DNA of 64,000 bases from Sulfuriroseicoccus oceanibius (GTDB lineage: Bacteria; Verrucomicrobiota; Verrucomicrobiia; Verrucomicrobiales; SLCJ01): positions 2,232,001-2,296,000 of the forward strand of contig NZ_CP066776.1 of NCBI RefSeq assembly GCF_010681825.2. The letters run 5' to 3'. Of the stretch, positions 1 through 9,255 are shown piece by piece (position 1 is the stretch's first letter; each line of letters begins with the position of its first letter). The position numbers and the translations under genes are program-made. Below the pieces are notes generated by a model, which did no database searches, was not told where the DNA came from, and saw only the letters and a list, made by a program, of their open reading frames with translations.

Positions 1-239
1 ACACCAACCGTCACCACGCCGTCGGCTTTGCGATCCCACGCCGACGTCCACTCACGCGCCGTGGCAGGTGTGACGTAGCGTTTGGACTTCGGGAAAAAGT
101 TGAGCCCGATCGCGTTTACACCGTCAATGGCCGCAATCTCGCGCAAATTAGCCAGATCCGTGAAGCCACAGATCTTCACCGCAGGCAAATTGGAGTTGCC
201 AACGGGCGCTTGGTCGAGCAGAGCAATAGATGCGGCCAT
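1..239 (-). CDS. trpF: Phosphoribosylanthranilate isomerase, N-terminal part (runs off the window)
   Basis: TrpF converts phosphoribosylanthranilate to CdRP in tryptophan synthesis, in the cytoplasm. Translating the minus strand from the ATG at 239-237 gives about 79 residues. They contain the family's first strand, VKICGFT (about residues 23-29), then DGVNAIGLNFFPKSKRYVTP (about 41-60), the classic TrpF segment with the phosphate-loop SKRYV. About 22 residues precede VKICG, a slightly long N terminus. The C-terminal two thirds lie left of base 1. It diverges from uvrA, with about 63 bp between the start codons. Recognition is by motif only, but the match is distinctive. Confidence 0.88.
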   Translation of the reverse strand, partial: MAASIALLDQAPVGNSNLPAVKICGFTDLANLREIAAIDGVNAIGLNFFPKSKRYVTPATAREWTSAWDRKADGVVTVG

Positions 240-302
240 AGTAGGTCTACCGATGGCCGCGACTCCGCGCCGAATCAAGCCCGCATATCCCAGCATCGAA
301 TC

Positions 303-3206
303 ATGCCGCCCTCAGCCCCCTCATTTCCTTCCGCCTCGGACCGCCTGGTGATCGTCGGCGCCAAGACCCACAACCTGCGAGGGATCGACGTGGATTTGCC
401 CAAGCATCGGATGGTGGTGATCACCGGCGTTTCCGGGTCGGGTAAGTCATCGTTGGCGTTTGATACGCTTTTCGCTGAAGGCCAGCGACGGTATGTCGAG
501 TCGCTCTCGACCTATGCGCGGCAATTCTTGGATCGGATGGAAAAGCCGGATGTTGAACGCATCGATGGCCTGACTCCAGCCATTGCGATCGAACAACGAA
601 GCGCCGCCCCCAACCCGCGCTCAACGATTTCCACCATCACCGAAATTCACGACCACCTGCGCGTGTTGTACGCGGCAATAGGGATTCCACACGACCCGAA
701 AACCGGCAGGCCGCTTGAGAAGTTGAGTCCCGGTGAGATTACCGAACGGCTGATGGCGGAGCCTGAGCGCACGAAAGTCGTCTTGCTTGCGCCGGTGGAC
801 TTGGCGGGCGAGCCCGTTCCTGCGGACTTGTCTGCATCTGAGTTGGCAAGAGCTCGGATCGAGTCATTGCGGCGTCAGGGGTTTGTGCGCGCTCGGATCA
901 ACGGGCAGTTGATTGAGCTGGACGGACCCGAAGTGGAAGGTGTCACCAAGATTGAGTCGCTGGACATCGTCGTAGACCGCTTGGTCATTCGCGATGGTGC
1001 CCAGTCGCGTCTGGCCGACTCCGTGGAAACCGCCTGTGCAAGGGCGCGCTTCCGGATCAGCGCACTGGTCATGACGCCGGAAGACGATGATTTCCGCGAG
1101 GTGTTCTTTCCTCTGAGTTTTACCAACCCGGAGACAGGCTTTTCACTGATCGAGCTGTCACCTCGCTTGTTTTCATTCAACTCCCCGCAAGGTGCATGTC
1201 CTGCGTGTCATGGAGTGGGCTCGGTTCCCCGTCCTTCGGATGAGTTACTGTTGCCTGATCGGCGCCTCAGTTTGGCAGAAGGTGCTGTGAAGTGCTGGTG
1301 GCGGGACAAAGCGCCCAAATCCGTAGCGCTATGGAAACGCCAGCTGTCAGCGGTTGCTGAGCATCACGGTGTAGCGGATGACCTCCCGCTCAACCGCGCA
1401 CCTGCGGAGTTCTTCCACACGCTTTTCCACGGCACCAGTGATTCGATCTCTGGGATTGACGGGGTGTTCGACGGCCTGCTGGCGCAGCTTCAGCGTCTGC
1501 GCGATGGAGCGAAGTCTGAGGCTGCCCGCCGTCGGTTCGAGAAGTTTTTTGCGCGCAGTGAATGTCCGTCGTGCCATGGAGCGCGCCTACGCCCACACTT
1601 GCTGGCTGTAAAGCTTCCCGGAGAGGCTGACTCATTGGGGATTCATGAATGGTGCGCGTTGTCAGTGGATGCGGCACACGAATGGATGCAGCAAATGCCT
1701 GTGAGTGAACGTCAGTCATTGGCGGTACAACCCATTATCGATGAACTGCGGAACCGCCTGAGCTTCCTCAAAGAGGTCGGGCTCGGATACCTGACCCTCG
1801 ACCGCCAAACATCCAGCCTGTCGGGTGGTGAATATCAACGCGTCCGTCTCGCCACACAGCTAGGGTCACGATTGTCAGGCGTCACCTATGTGCTTGATGA
1901 GCCGTCGATTGGGCTTCACCCCGCCGATAACGCGCGCCTGATTCAGGCCATCCATCGCCTCCGCGATCTGGGGAATACAGTCGTCGTGGTCGAACACGAT
2001 GCAGACACGATTCTCGCTGCTGATCATTTGGTCGAAATCGGCCCCGGTGCGGGGCATCAAGGCGGTGAGTTGTTGGTCAGTGGATCCTTGGCCGAGCTTT
2101 TACGCACAAAGCCCGATGCCAGCGTAACCCTACCGTACTTGGTCGGCGCTCGGTCCGTGGGTGCGCGCTTGGCAAGACGCCCTGTGAGCATCGATGAGCA
2201 GGGGCTCGATTGGCTTGAGTTGAGCGGATGTCGCGGTCAAAACCTGCAAGACGTGGATCTGCGGCTTCCGGTCGGACGCATGACAGGTATTGCCGGCGCG
2301 TCAGGATCCGGCAAATCCACGTTGATCAACCACACCTTGAAGCCACTGCTGACCAGACTGCTCAACCGATCCCGTGAAACCGGCCTCCCCTACCAGTCAA
2401 TCCGTGGCGAAGAGGTTTTCGAACGTTGCATCTCCATCGATCAATCTCCAATCGGCTCGTCCCCGAGATCGAACCCCGCCACCTATGTCGGTGCATTCGA
2501 TGAAATTCGAAAGGTCTTCGCCCAGCTTCCCGACTCGCGGATGCGCGGGTATTCCGCGGCTCGCTTTTCATTCAACCGCCCTGGAGGGCGGTGTGAGGTC
2601 TGCCAAGGCAACGGAGCACTGAAGATAGACATGCACTTTCTCCCCGACACCTTTGTGCCGTGCGAAGCCTGCGACGGAAAGCGCTATAACCGTGAAACCC
2701 TCGAGGTTCGCTTCAAAGGGCAAAGCATTGCGGATGTGCTGGCCATGACTGTCGAAGACGCAGCCCGGTTCTTCGGCAAGATTTCAAAGGTGACTCGGAT
2801 GCTCGAATCCATGCGCCAGGTCGGACTAGGTTATCTGGTGCTCGGGCAGCCCGGCAACACGCTGTCAGGAGGCGAAGCCCAGCGCCTGAAGCTTGCCACG
2901 GAACTCGCCCGCAAATCCCACGGCAAGACAATTTACCTGCTCGACGAGCCGACCACCGGGCTACACTTCTCCGATATCGACCGACTGTTGGAACAGCTCG
3001 CCCGGTTGAGGGATGCAGGCAACACCGTGGTGGTAATTGAACACCATCCCGATGTGCTGCGAGCGACCGATTGGTTGATTGAGCTCGGCCCGGGGGGAGG
3101 TGTGCATGGTGGGCAAATCGTCGCGGAAGGAACACCTGAGCAAATTGCAGATGCCGGCAAGTCACCGACCGCTCCATATTTGTTATCGGCTGGGCCACGA
3201 TCGTGA
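303..3206 (+). CDS. uvrA: UvrABC excinuclease subunit A
   Basis: Damage-sensing ATPase of nucleotide excision repair that loads UvrB; cytoplasmic. The 967-aa product has the family layout: Walker A GVSGSGKSS (about 42-50), zinc module CPACHG...CPSCHG, signature LSGGEYQRV with Walker B VLDEPSIGLHP, then the second ABC half with GASGSGKST, a second zinc module CEVCQG...CEACDG, signature LSGGEAQRL and LLDEPTTGLH. The frame is open 31 codons further upstream, but that part is unlike UvrA and overlaps trpF, so ATG 303 is preferred. Length is close to the usual ~940 aa. No TGTTC-N4-GAACA LexA-type box is visible upstream. Confidence 0.97.
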   Translation: MPPSAPSFPSASDRLVIVGAKTHNLRGIDVDLPKHRMVVITGVSGSGKSSLAFDTLFAEGQRRYVESLSTYARQFLDRMEKPDVERIDGLTPAIAIEQRSAAPNPRSTISTITEIHDHLRVLYAAIGIPHDPKTGRPLEKLSPGEITERLMAEPERTKVVLLAPVDLAGEPVPADLSASELARARIESLRRQGFVRARINGQLIELDGPEVEGVTKIESLDIVVDRLVIRDGAQSRLADSVETACARARFRISALVMTPEDDDFREVFFPLSFTNPETGFSLIELSPRLFSFNSPQGACPACHGVGSVPRPSDELLLPDRRLSLAEGAVKCWWRDKAPKSVALWKRQLSAVAEHHGVADDLPLNRAPAEFFHTLFHGTSDSISGIDGVFDGLLAQLQRLRDGAKSEAARRRFEKFFARSECPSCHGARLRPHLLAVKLPGEADSLGIHEWCALSVDAAHEWMQQMPVSERQSLAVQPIIDELRNRLSFLKEVGLGYLTLDRQTSSLSGGEYQRVRLATQLGSRLSGVTYVLDEPSIGLHPADNARLIQAIHRLRDLGNTVVVVEHDADTILAADHLVEIGPGAGHQGGELLVSGSLAELLRTKPDASVTLPYLVGARSVGARLARRPVSIDEQGLDWLELSGCRGQNLQDVDLRLPVGRMTGIAGASGSGKSTLINHTLKPLLTRLLNRSRETGLPYQSIRGEEVFERCISIDQSPIGSSPRSNPATYVGAFDEIRKVFAQLPDSRMRGYSAARFSFNRPGGRCEVCQGNGALKIDMHFLPDTFVPCEACDGKRYNRETLEVRFKGQSIADVLAMTVEDAARFFGKISKVTRMLESMRQVGLGYLVLGQPGNTLSGGEAQRLKLATELARKSHGKTIYLLDEPTTGLHFSDIDRLLEQLARLRDAGNTVVVIEHHPDVLRATDWLIELGPGGGVHGGQIVAEGTPEQIADAGKSPTAPYLLSAGPRS

Positions 3207-3279
3207 TCCAGTTCGCATTCCTTCTTTTCCCTCGCCGGATCATCGGTATCTTGAGCCCGAGTCCGCCACCCAGATTTTC

Positions 3280-5859
3280 ATGATGCGCCCAATTTTCCTC
3301 TCACTTGCTCTCGCAGGATTGCCCATTGCACTTCCCGCATATGCGGCCGCGGATGAAAGCACGACCACAGCGGAAACTCAAAAAATCATCCTCAGGGATG
3401 CGGAGCAATTCCGCATCGGACGGCAGGCAATGGCGGACAGCCTTTATGGCGTGGCGGCTGAGAACTTCCGTACGCTGGCATCCAGCACCGAGCTGTCGGA
3501 CGAGGATAGACTTACCGTAGAGGTCTTGTTGCTTGAGGCGTTGGTCCGAGACGGGCAGGCCGTGGATGCCGTGCTGGTGACATCAGGTTTCGATCCGGCA
3601 GCACCGCCTGCCGGTTTGTTTTGGGGAGCTCAAGGGTTTGCCGCAGCGGGCCGTTTGGCTGACGCTGCGGACTGGTTCTCGCGCTACCTGGAGTCAGGAG
3701 ACACGCGTTACGTACTCGCTGCGTCTCTCTCTCAGGCGGATGTTTTGCTATGGCTACGAGAACCCGCAGCGGCATTGGAGGTGATTGAGGCGGCTTTGGA
3801 GAGAAATGGATCGATCGAAGAATCCGACCGGGTCTGGCTGTTCCTCAAAGGGGCCGAAGTCTTGCTCGCTACAAGTGATTTCGAAAAAGCGGAGCAATGG
3901 CTCACCCAGCTCGATGGCGATGCTCTTACTCCGGTGTCGTCGTTGTTGCGCGACTACTTGGCAGCCCAGGTAGACCTCGGGCTTGGACGGTTCAAGGAGG
4001 CCGCCGTGCGTTTTGGAGGGCTTCTAAACCAACCGGATGGCGGAAAGCTTCCGCCAAAAGTGGCCGGAGCGGCAGCCCTGGGGCAGGCGCACGCTGCGTT
4101 GGCTGCTGGCACGCCGGAGGACGCGGTGCTGACATTGAAGAAAATGGTCAATGACCCGGCGATTGAGTCGGAGGAGGCCTTGAATGCCGCATTCAAACTA
4201 CTGGCGGAGTTTGGCGTCTTCGAAACTTCCGACCGCGGTGTCGCTCACGAGGGCGACGTCCGCGAATGGGTCCGCAGCGGGCGTCCACTGATCGCCTCAC
4301 TGGCAACCTTCCATCAGGTCAAACATATGCTGAAGCAGTCCCCGGTCGAGGCTTGGGACCTGCTGGAGTCGTACCGCAAGTGGCTCGGCCCGGGAGCGGA
4401 ACTTTCCCCATCGTTGAAGCTGTTGGAGGCGGAGACGCTGATCGAACTTGGCCAACTGGAGCCTGCCCGGATTCTTCTGACAACTCTCGAGGAAGGCACT
4501 CTCGCCATGGATGAGGAAACCAAGCGTTGGTTCCTGCTCGGAGTGGCGTCCATTCGTTCAGGCCGATACAGCGACGCCCAGAGGGCCTTTGCCAACGCGG
4601 CATTGCGTGCAGCTCCCGATGTTTCCTCCGCGGCCAATTACAATGCGGCAGTGGCATCGATGCAGTCCGGAGAAAACCACGGCTTTCAGCAATACTTGGG
4701 CAATTTGGAGAAAAGCGGTCACCAAGGGCTGGCTGCCCAGCTGCTGCTGGAGCGTGGGATCTACCTTTCGGAGCGGCAGCCCGAGCTGGCTCGCGTCGCT
4801 ATCTGGCAATACATCCGCTCGTTCCCACGTCGTGCTGAGAATGCCCGGGCGTACATCGTGCTGGCAGAGATCGCATTGCGCCAATCCCCACCTGCGCCAG
4901 ACAAAGCACGCAACCAGTTGAGCCATGTTTCGGATAGTGGAACGTTGCGTGAGGACGTTGAGAAGCGTGACTACTTGCTGATTTGGGTGGCGGATCTGGA
5001 AGGTAGCGCCCCCGAAGCGATCAAGCGCGCCCTGCTCTTTCTCGAGGCATGGCCGGATTCGGTCTACGCAGACGCAACGCGGATGAAGCTGGCGGAGATC
5101 TACTTCAACAGCGGCGACTACGTCAACGCACGCGGACAATTTGAGTTCCTCGCCAAGTCATCCAAAGACAGCGACCTCGTGGAGCGCGCATTGTTCTTCG
5201 CTGGGCGGTCTGCTGCATTGAGTCTGAGCGACAAAGGTTTGGACGATGCGATTACTCTCTTCCAGAAGGTCATCGACTACGATGGTAAATTGTTGCTGCG
5301 CGCCCGCCGTGAACAGGCGGCGGTACTCGTGCGTCAGGGCAAGATCGATGATGCTGTGGACTTGCTGAATGTGGTGCTCGCTGAGAATGCGAAGCCCACG
5401 GAAGATGAGTACTTCGATGTGCTTCAGCAGAAGGGCGAAATCCTTTTGGGTAACCGAGCCGACGACAAGGCTGCATTGACCGAGGCCGAGCAGGTTTTTC
5501 AAGTAATGGTCGACCGCGGGCGCGATGCATCCGGAGGCGATGTAGCGCGCCATTTGGCAGAGGGGCGCTTCGGGCTCGGGCGGATCGCGGAGCTGCGCGG
5601 CTTGCCGGACCGGGCTCTGGCTCAGTACTACTCAATTTTCGAGAGTAGCGATGGAGAGGAAGGCGCCCCTTCCGGATCGGTGGCTTGGAGGTTCAGAGCC
5701 GGCATGAATGCGGTCGATCTTTTGATCCGAGAGAAGCGCTGGAAGGCGGCGGCTCGGTTGGCCGGACGCGTCTCCAAGCTCCCCCACCCGCGTGCCGCCG
5801 AGGCGCGCGACATTGCCGAGCGTATCGAGCTCAACCATTTCATCTGGAAAAACGAATAG
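3280..5859 (+). CDS. Secreted tetratricopeptide-repeat protein
   Basis: 859 aa. The start (ATG 3280, with a second ATG at 3283) was chosen because it is followed directly by a signal peptide, MMRPIFLSLALAGLPIALPA, ending near AYAAADE. The upstream open frame overlaps the uvrA end and lacks such a signal. The rest is almost all helical, with repeated short A/L/G/Y-patterned helix pairs such as AAENFRTLAS, AADWFSRYLESGD, AQRAFANAALRAAP and ARGQFEFLAKSS, typical of TPR/Sel1-like solenoids that bind partner proteins. Probably periplasmic. It starts 73 bp after uvrA. No enzymatic motif was seen and the specific role is unknown. Confidence 0.8.
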   Translation: MMRPIFLSLALAGLPIALPAYAAADESTTTAETQKIILRDAEQFRIGRQAMADSLYGVAAENFRTLASSTELSDEDRLTVEVLLLEALVRDGQAVDAVLVTSGFDPAAPPAGLFWGAQGFAAAGRLADAADWFSRYLESGDTRYVLAASLSQADVLLWLREPAAALEVIEAALERNGSIEESDRVWLFLKGAEVLLATSDFEKAEQWLTQLDGDALTPVSSLLRDYLAAQVDLGLGRFKEAAVRFGGLLNQPDGGKLPPKVAGAAALGQAHAALAAGTPEDAVLTLKKMVNDPAIESEEALNAAFKLLAEFGVFETSDRGVAHEGDVREWVRSGRPLIASLATFHQVKHMLKQSPVEAWDLLESYRKWLGPGAELSPSLKLLEAETLIELGQLEPARILLTTLEEGTLAMDEETKRWFLLGVASIRSGRYSDAQRAFANAALRAAPDVSSAANYNAAVASMQSGENHGFQQYLGNLEKSGHQGLAAQLLLERGIYLSERQPELARVAIWQYIRSFPRRAENARAYIVLAEIALRQSPPAPDKARNQLSHVSDSGTLREDVEKRDYLLIWVADLEGSAPEAIKRALLFLEAWPDSVYADATRMKLAEIYFNSGDYVNARGQFEFLAKSSKDSDLVERALFFAGRSAALSLSDKGLDDAITLFQKVIDYDGKLLLRARREQAAVLVRQGKIDDAVDLLNVVLAENAKPTEDEYFDVLQQKGEILLGNRADDKAALTEAEQVFQVMVDRGRDASGGDVARHLAEGRFGLGRIAELRGLPDRALAQYYSIFESSDGEEGAPSGSVAWRFRAGMNAVDLLIREKRWKAAARLAGRVSKLPHPRAAEARDIAERIELNHFIWKNE

Positions 5860-6044
5860 CCCATAAGTCAGGCTGCATGTGAGCCCAAGAGCGAAAGCCC
5901 ACCTCGAACGATGGTGCGCGGCTCCCATGGTAGCTTGATGCTTCCGCTAATTCCCGCTTGCGACACCCCACCTGTCGAACTATTGGATCCGAAGGCAGCC
6001 ATACAGGTTTTGGTTTTGCCCAAGATCCCATCCATCACACCACC

Positions 6045-7127
6045 ATGCGAGATCACGTCAAACTCTTCATCCCTGGTCCGATCGAAGTCAGCCAGGACAC
6101 ATTTCAGGCGATGACCCAACCTATGATCGGTCACCGCAGCGGCGACTTCGCCAAGCTCTATGAGCGCATGATGCCGAAGCTGCAGTCTCTTTTCGGAACC
6201 GAGCGGCCGGTCTTCCTCTCGACCTCGTCCGCGTGGGGCGTGATGGAGGCTTCGGTCCGCAACCTGGTCAAAAAGAAGGTCCTCAACTGCTGCTGCGGCG
6301 CGTTCTCGGACAAGTGGTTCGACGTCTCCCAGCGCAACGGCCTCGCAGCAGACCAGCTCCAAGTGGAGTGGGGACAGCCGATCCTGCCCGACGCGCTGCG
6401 CGCAAAACTTGCGACCGGTGAGTACGACGTGGTGACCCTTGTTCACAACGAAACATCGACCGGCGTGATGAACCCATTGGCTGAACTTGCCGCTGTGGTG
6501 CAAGAGTTCGATGATGTGCTGTTGATTGTCGACACTGTCTCCTCTTTCTCAACGGTTCGCACCGAGATGGACAAACTCGGAATCGACGTGTTGCTGACGG
6601 GAACGCAGAAGGCGTTGGCATTGCCTCCTGGCCTCGCGTTGTTTGCGGTCTCGCAGCGAGCGATGGACCGCGCGGCGACCGTGGAAAACCGCGGCTACTA
6701 CTTCGACTTCTTTGAGTTCGAAAAGAACGCGGAGAAGTTCATGACTCCATCGACTCCGTGCATCAGCCTGCTCTACGGACTTGAGCACCAGTTGAACAAA
6801 ATTTTCGACGAGGGCGTGGAAGAACGCTTTGCCCGTCACGCCAAGCTCAACGCCATGGTCCATGCATGGGCGGAAAAGCACGAGATCGAGCATTTCGCAC
6901 CAGAGGGCTATCGCTCGATGGCTTTGACCACGTTCGCCAACACCGAAGATCTGGATCTCGACGCGTGGAACAAGCGCCTCAAAGATGAGCACAAGTTGAT
7001 GATCAACATGGGCTACGGCAAAATCAAAGGGAAGACCTTCCGCATCTCCAACATGGGAGACGAGACCGAAGAAACAATCGCCGAGCTGATTGAGGCGCTC
7101 GACGCCACCTACCCTGGCGCCAAGTAA
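6045..7127 (+). CDS. Class V (fold type I) PLP-dependent aminotransferase
   Basis: 360 aa. Family features are the N-terminal FIPGPIEVS (8-16, the substrate loop of alanine/serine-glyoxylate aminotransferases), the cofactor aspartate in LIVDTVSS (about 160-167) and the Schiff-base lysine in LLTGTQKALALPPG (K189). A NETSTGV motif near 135-141 is also typical. The likely reaction is transamination between alanine or serine and glyoxylate, or a related amine. Substrate cannot be fixed from motifs, and 2-aminoethylphosphonate or phosphoserine-type relatives are possible. The ATG at 6045 was chosen because the upstream 29 codons have no family character. Its own terminator follows at 7158. Confidence 0.85.
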   Translation: MRDHVKLFIPGPIEVSQDTFQAMTQPMIGHRSGDFAKLYERMMPKLQSLFGTERPVFLSTSSAWGVMEASVRNLVKKKVLNCCCGAFSDKWFDVSQRNGLAADQLQVEWGQPILPDALRAKLATGEYDVVTLVHNETSTGVMNPLAELAAVVQEFDDVLLIVDTVSSFSTVRTEMDKLGIDVLLTGTQKALALPPGLALFAVSQRAMDRAATVENRGYYFDFFEFEKNAEKFMTPSTPCISLLYGLEHQLNKIFDEGVEERFARHAKLNAMVHAWAEKHEIEHFAPEGYRSMALTTFANTEDLDLDAWNKRLKDEHKLMINMGYGKIKGKTFRISNMGDETEETIAELIEALDATYPGAK

Positions 7128-7157
7128 GCACAAAGAATAACCCCGATTATCTCCGCG

Positions 7158-7194
7158 AGCGGCGGCAACCTGCAAATGTGTTGCCGCCGCTTTT
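7158..7194 (+). terminator. Rho-independent terminator after the aminotransferase gene
   Basis: A perfect 12-bp inverted repeat (AGCGGCGGCAAC at 7158-7169 with GTTGCCGCCGCT at 7180-7191) encloses a 10-nt loop and is followed by TTTT. It lies 30 bp after the stop codon and 34 bp before the next gene. Confidence 0.85.
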
Positions 7195-7227
7195 GCATTT
7201 CATCGAAGCACGCACTTTACTGACTCC

Positions 7228-8133
7228 ATGACCGTCGACACGCCGATTGAGTTCTTTGACCGCTACCAACAGAAAATGATTACCGAAGACGTGTACGGTG
7301 AGTCATTTTTGCGCTGGATTTATGGTACACCAAGCGGGCGCCTGGCACTGGCGGTGGTGGCCTCCCGCCCTGCATTCTCCAAATGGTACGGCTGGCGCAT
7401 GTCGCGTCCGGCCAGTGCGCGGATGGTGACTCCCTTCGTCGAGGAGTTCGGGCTCGATCCTGCTGAGTTCGCTGATGAAGTCTCCAGCTACGGCAGCTTC
7501 AATGAGTTCTTCTTCCGTAAACTGAAGCCCGAGGCGCGCCCGGTCGACTCTGATAGAAGCTCCGTTGTGTTTCCTGCGGATGGGCGTCACCTGTGCCTCC
7601 CCAACGTGACAAAAGCCGACTCGTTTTTCGTCAAGGGGCAGCGCTTCGATCTGGAAAAACTACTGGGGTGCAAGACCCTTGCGGCGCGCTTCGAAAATGG
7701 TTCGCTCTTGTTGTCGCGGCTCTGCCCTACCGACTACCACCGTTACCACTTCCCGGTCAGCGGCGACGCTGCTGTGACTCGCGAGCTCAATGAGCGCAAC
7801 CGGTTGTACTCGGTTTCACCCATCGCGCTGCGCCAGCGTCTCGACTATCTTTGGGAGAACAAGCGGACACTGACACTTGTCGAGTCGCCGGGAATTGGCG
7901 AAGTCGCGGTCCTGGAAATCGGGGCCACCTGCGTCGGGTCAATTCATCAGACGTACGATCCGGGCACCGTCGCTAAGGGAGACGAAAAGGGCTACTTCTC
8001 GTTTGGCGGTTCTTCGGTGATCACACTTTTCCCTGAAGGTTCAATCACATTCTCCGACGATCTCGTGGAGTGGAGTTCCAAGCAGACCGAAGTTTACGCC
8101 CGTGTGGGCGATATTTGCGCCCGCGTGAACTGA
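7228..8133 (+). CDS. psd: Phosphatidylserine decarboxylase proenzyme
   Basis: Makes phosphatidylethanolamine from phosphatidylserine at the cytoplasmic membrane. The 301-aa protein has PSD segments SYGSFNEFFFRKLKPEARP (about 90-108), FPADGRH, LSRLCPTDYHRYHFPVSG, and the C-terminal self-cleavage site FSFGGSSVITLF, where the Gly261-Ser262 bond would be cut to make the pyruvoyl group on the small alpha chain. The N-terminal extension of about 75 residues resembles the larger type of bacterial PSD. ATG 7228 follows the preceding terminator by 33 bp, so it probably has its own promoter. Confidence 0.93.
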   Translation: MTVDTPIEFFDRYQQKMITEDVYGESFLRWIYGTPSGRLALAVVASRPAFSKWYGWRMSRPASARMVTPFVEEFGLDPAEFADEVSSYGSFNEFFFRKLKPEARPVDSDRSSVVFPADGRHLCLPNVTKADSFFVKGQRFDLEKLLGCKTLAARFENGSLLLSRLCPTDYHRYHFPVSGDAAVTRELNERNRLYSVSPIALRQRLDYLWENKRTLTLVESPGIGEVAVLEIGATCVGSIHQTYDPGTVAKGDEKGYFSFGGSSVITLFPEGSITFSDDLVEWSSKQTEVYARVGDICARVN

Positions 8134-8190
8134 AAATCAGAAGCCGCCTCGGAGCGAGTCACAATCTTGTAAAGATGTGTGTTGTTTTCC

Positions 8191-8220
8191 TTGCCACGGC
8201 ACCGTCGACCTCGCTTATAT
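8191..8220 (+). promoter_or_regulatory. Possible sigma-70-type promoter for the 8258 gene
   Basis: TTGCCA at 8191-8196 and TTATAT at 8215-8220 are separated by 18 bp and sit about 38 bp before the ATG at 8258. The match is by eye only. Confidence 0.4.
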
Positions 8221-8257
8221 AGCCGCAAATTGAACCCTACCAGAATTTCGAATTAGA

Positions 8258-9025
8258 ATGATGAAGTCATCAATTCCCGCTATTGCCGTTTCCGCATTGT
8301 TGGCAGCCGTTGCTCCCATCAGCGGCGCCTTCGCCCAGGATCAGGAAGATCTGGCAAGGCAAGTCATTGAGCACAATCGGACAAAAGAGGCCGATGCCGC
8401 TAATGCCATGGTGAAGACCCTCAGCGACGACGAACAAAAAGTGTTCTTCGAGGCGCTCCGCGATGCCGGGTCGTTCCTCTCTCAGAAGCGCAATCAGGAG
8501 GCTCTCGACAAGTTGCACGATGCGGAGGCGCTGTTGCCAGAGCACCCTGCGGTGCTGAACTTCAAAGGTTCAGCTTACGTCAACCTTCGCGACTTCGATC
8601 GTGCTGCCGATTATTTCGACAAGCTGGTCGCGAGCTTCCCTACCAATTGGCAGGGCATGTTCAACCGTATCGAGATGGACTTCGTGCGCCACAACTGGAA
8701 AGAGGCTCTCAGCGGATTTGAAAATCTGCTTGAGCGTCACGCCGAAGTGCTTCCTAAGCCGTCGCTGCGCCTGATCGATTACAAGATCGCAATCTGTCAC
8801 ATCAAGTTGGGCGATACCGCCAAAGGTAAGGAGATTGTCGAGAAGTACGGCTTCTTCGACGACACCCCGATTTACTATTATGGAAATGCCGCCCTCGCCT
8901 ATGACGAAGGCAATGAGGCCAGCGCCCAGGAGTGGATCAACAATGCACGTAAGATCTACAGCCCGGCGGCCAACGCAATGTACGCGGATGCTTTGTTCGA
9001 AGCCGGATGGCTTCAAATGCTGTAG
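8258..9025 (+). CDS. Exported TPR-like protein
   Basis: 255 aa. Signal peptide MMKSSIPAIAVSALLAAVAPISGAFA is followed by DQEDL, giving a good cleavage site after AFA. The mature part carries TPR-like helix pairs: ALDKLHDAEALLPEHPAVLNF (about 85-105), DRAADYFDKLVASFPTNW and WKEALSGFENLLERHAEV. Probably a periplasmic scaffold or chaperone-like protein. It stands alone between a putative promoter and a terminator. It resembles verrucomicrobial secreted TPR proteins in general style; no closer family is recognised. Confidence 0.78.
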   Translation: MMKSSIPAIAVSALLAAVAPISGAFAQDQEDLARQVIEHNRTKEADAANAMVKTLSDDEQKVFFEALRDAGSFLSQKRNQEALDKLHDAEALLPEHPAVLNFKGSAYVNLRDFDRAADYFDKLVASFPTNWQGMFNRIEMDFVRHNWKEALSGFENLLERHAEVLPKPSLRLIDYKIAICHIKLGDTAKGKEIVEKYGFFDDTPIYYYGNAALAYDEGNEASAQEWINNARKIYSPAANAMYADALFEAGWLQML

Positions 9026-9060
9026 GCGAACTTCGACCGCCTGCACAATCGCCCACGATG

Positions 9061-9102
9061 ACCAGCCGACGGCGAGACACTCGCTGTCGGCTGGTTCGTT
9101 TT
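9061..9102 (+). terminator. Rho-independent terminator after the 8258 gene
   Basis: ACCAGCCGAC (9061-9070) pairs with GTCGGCTGGT (9086-9095). An inner GCGAG/TCGC extension closes a short ACAC loop, and TCGTTTT follows. Confidence 0.8.
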
Positions 9103-9255
9103 CGGGCCTCTGACGGGCGGGCGGATTTTTATTCCCGCATGATTCCAAAAATCTAAACAAATTAGACTGCGCGCAGTCGTTGACTGTGGGCACAATTACC
9201 ATCTGGTGCGTCCTGCCGGCGTACTAGATAAATGACCTCCCGTACTGATTAGCCG

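Noticed and set aside
210-302. N-terminal extension of uvrA by 31 codons
   Set aside because: It overlaps the trpF start, and UvrA homology begins only after ATG 303.
2713-3243. Minus-strand ORF of 176 codons opposite uvrA
   Set aside because: Shadow of a GC-rich coding region with no recognisable protein features; several similar long antisense frames were also discarded.
8570-9202. Minus-strand ORF of 210 codons opposite the exported TPR gene
   Set aside because: Shadow frame crossing the terminator at 9061; no family features.
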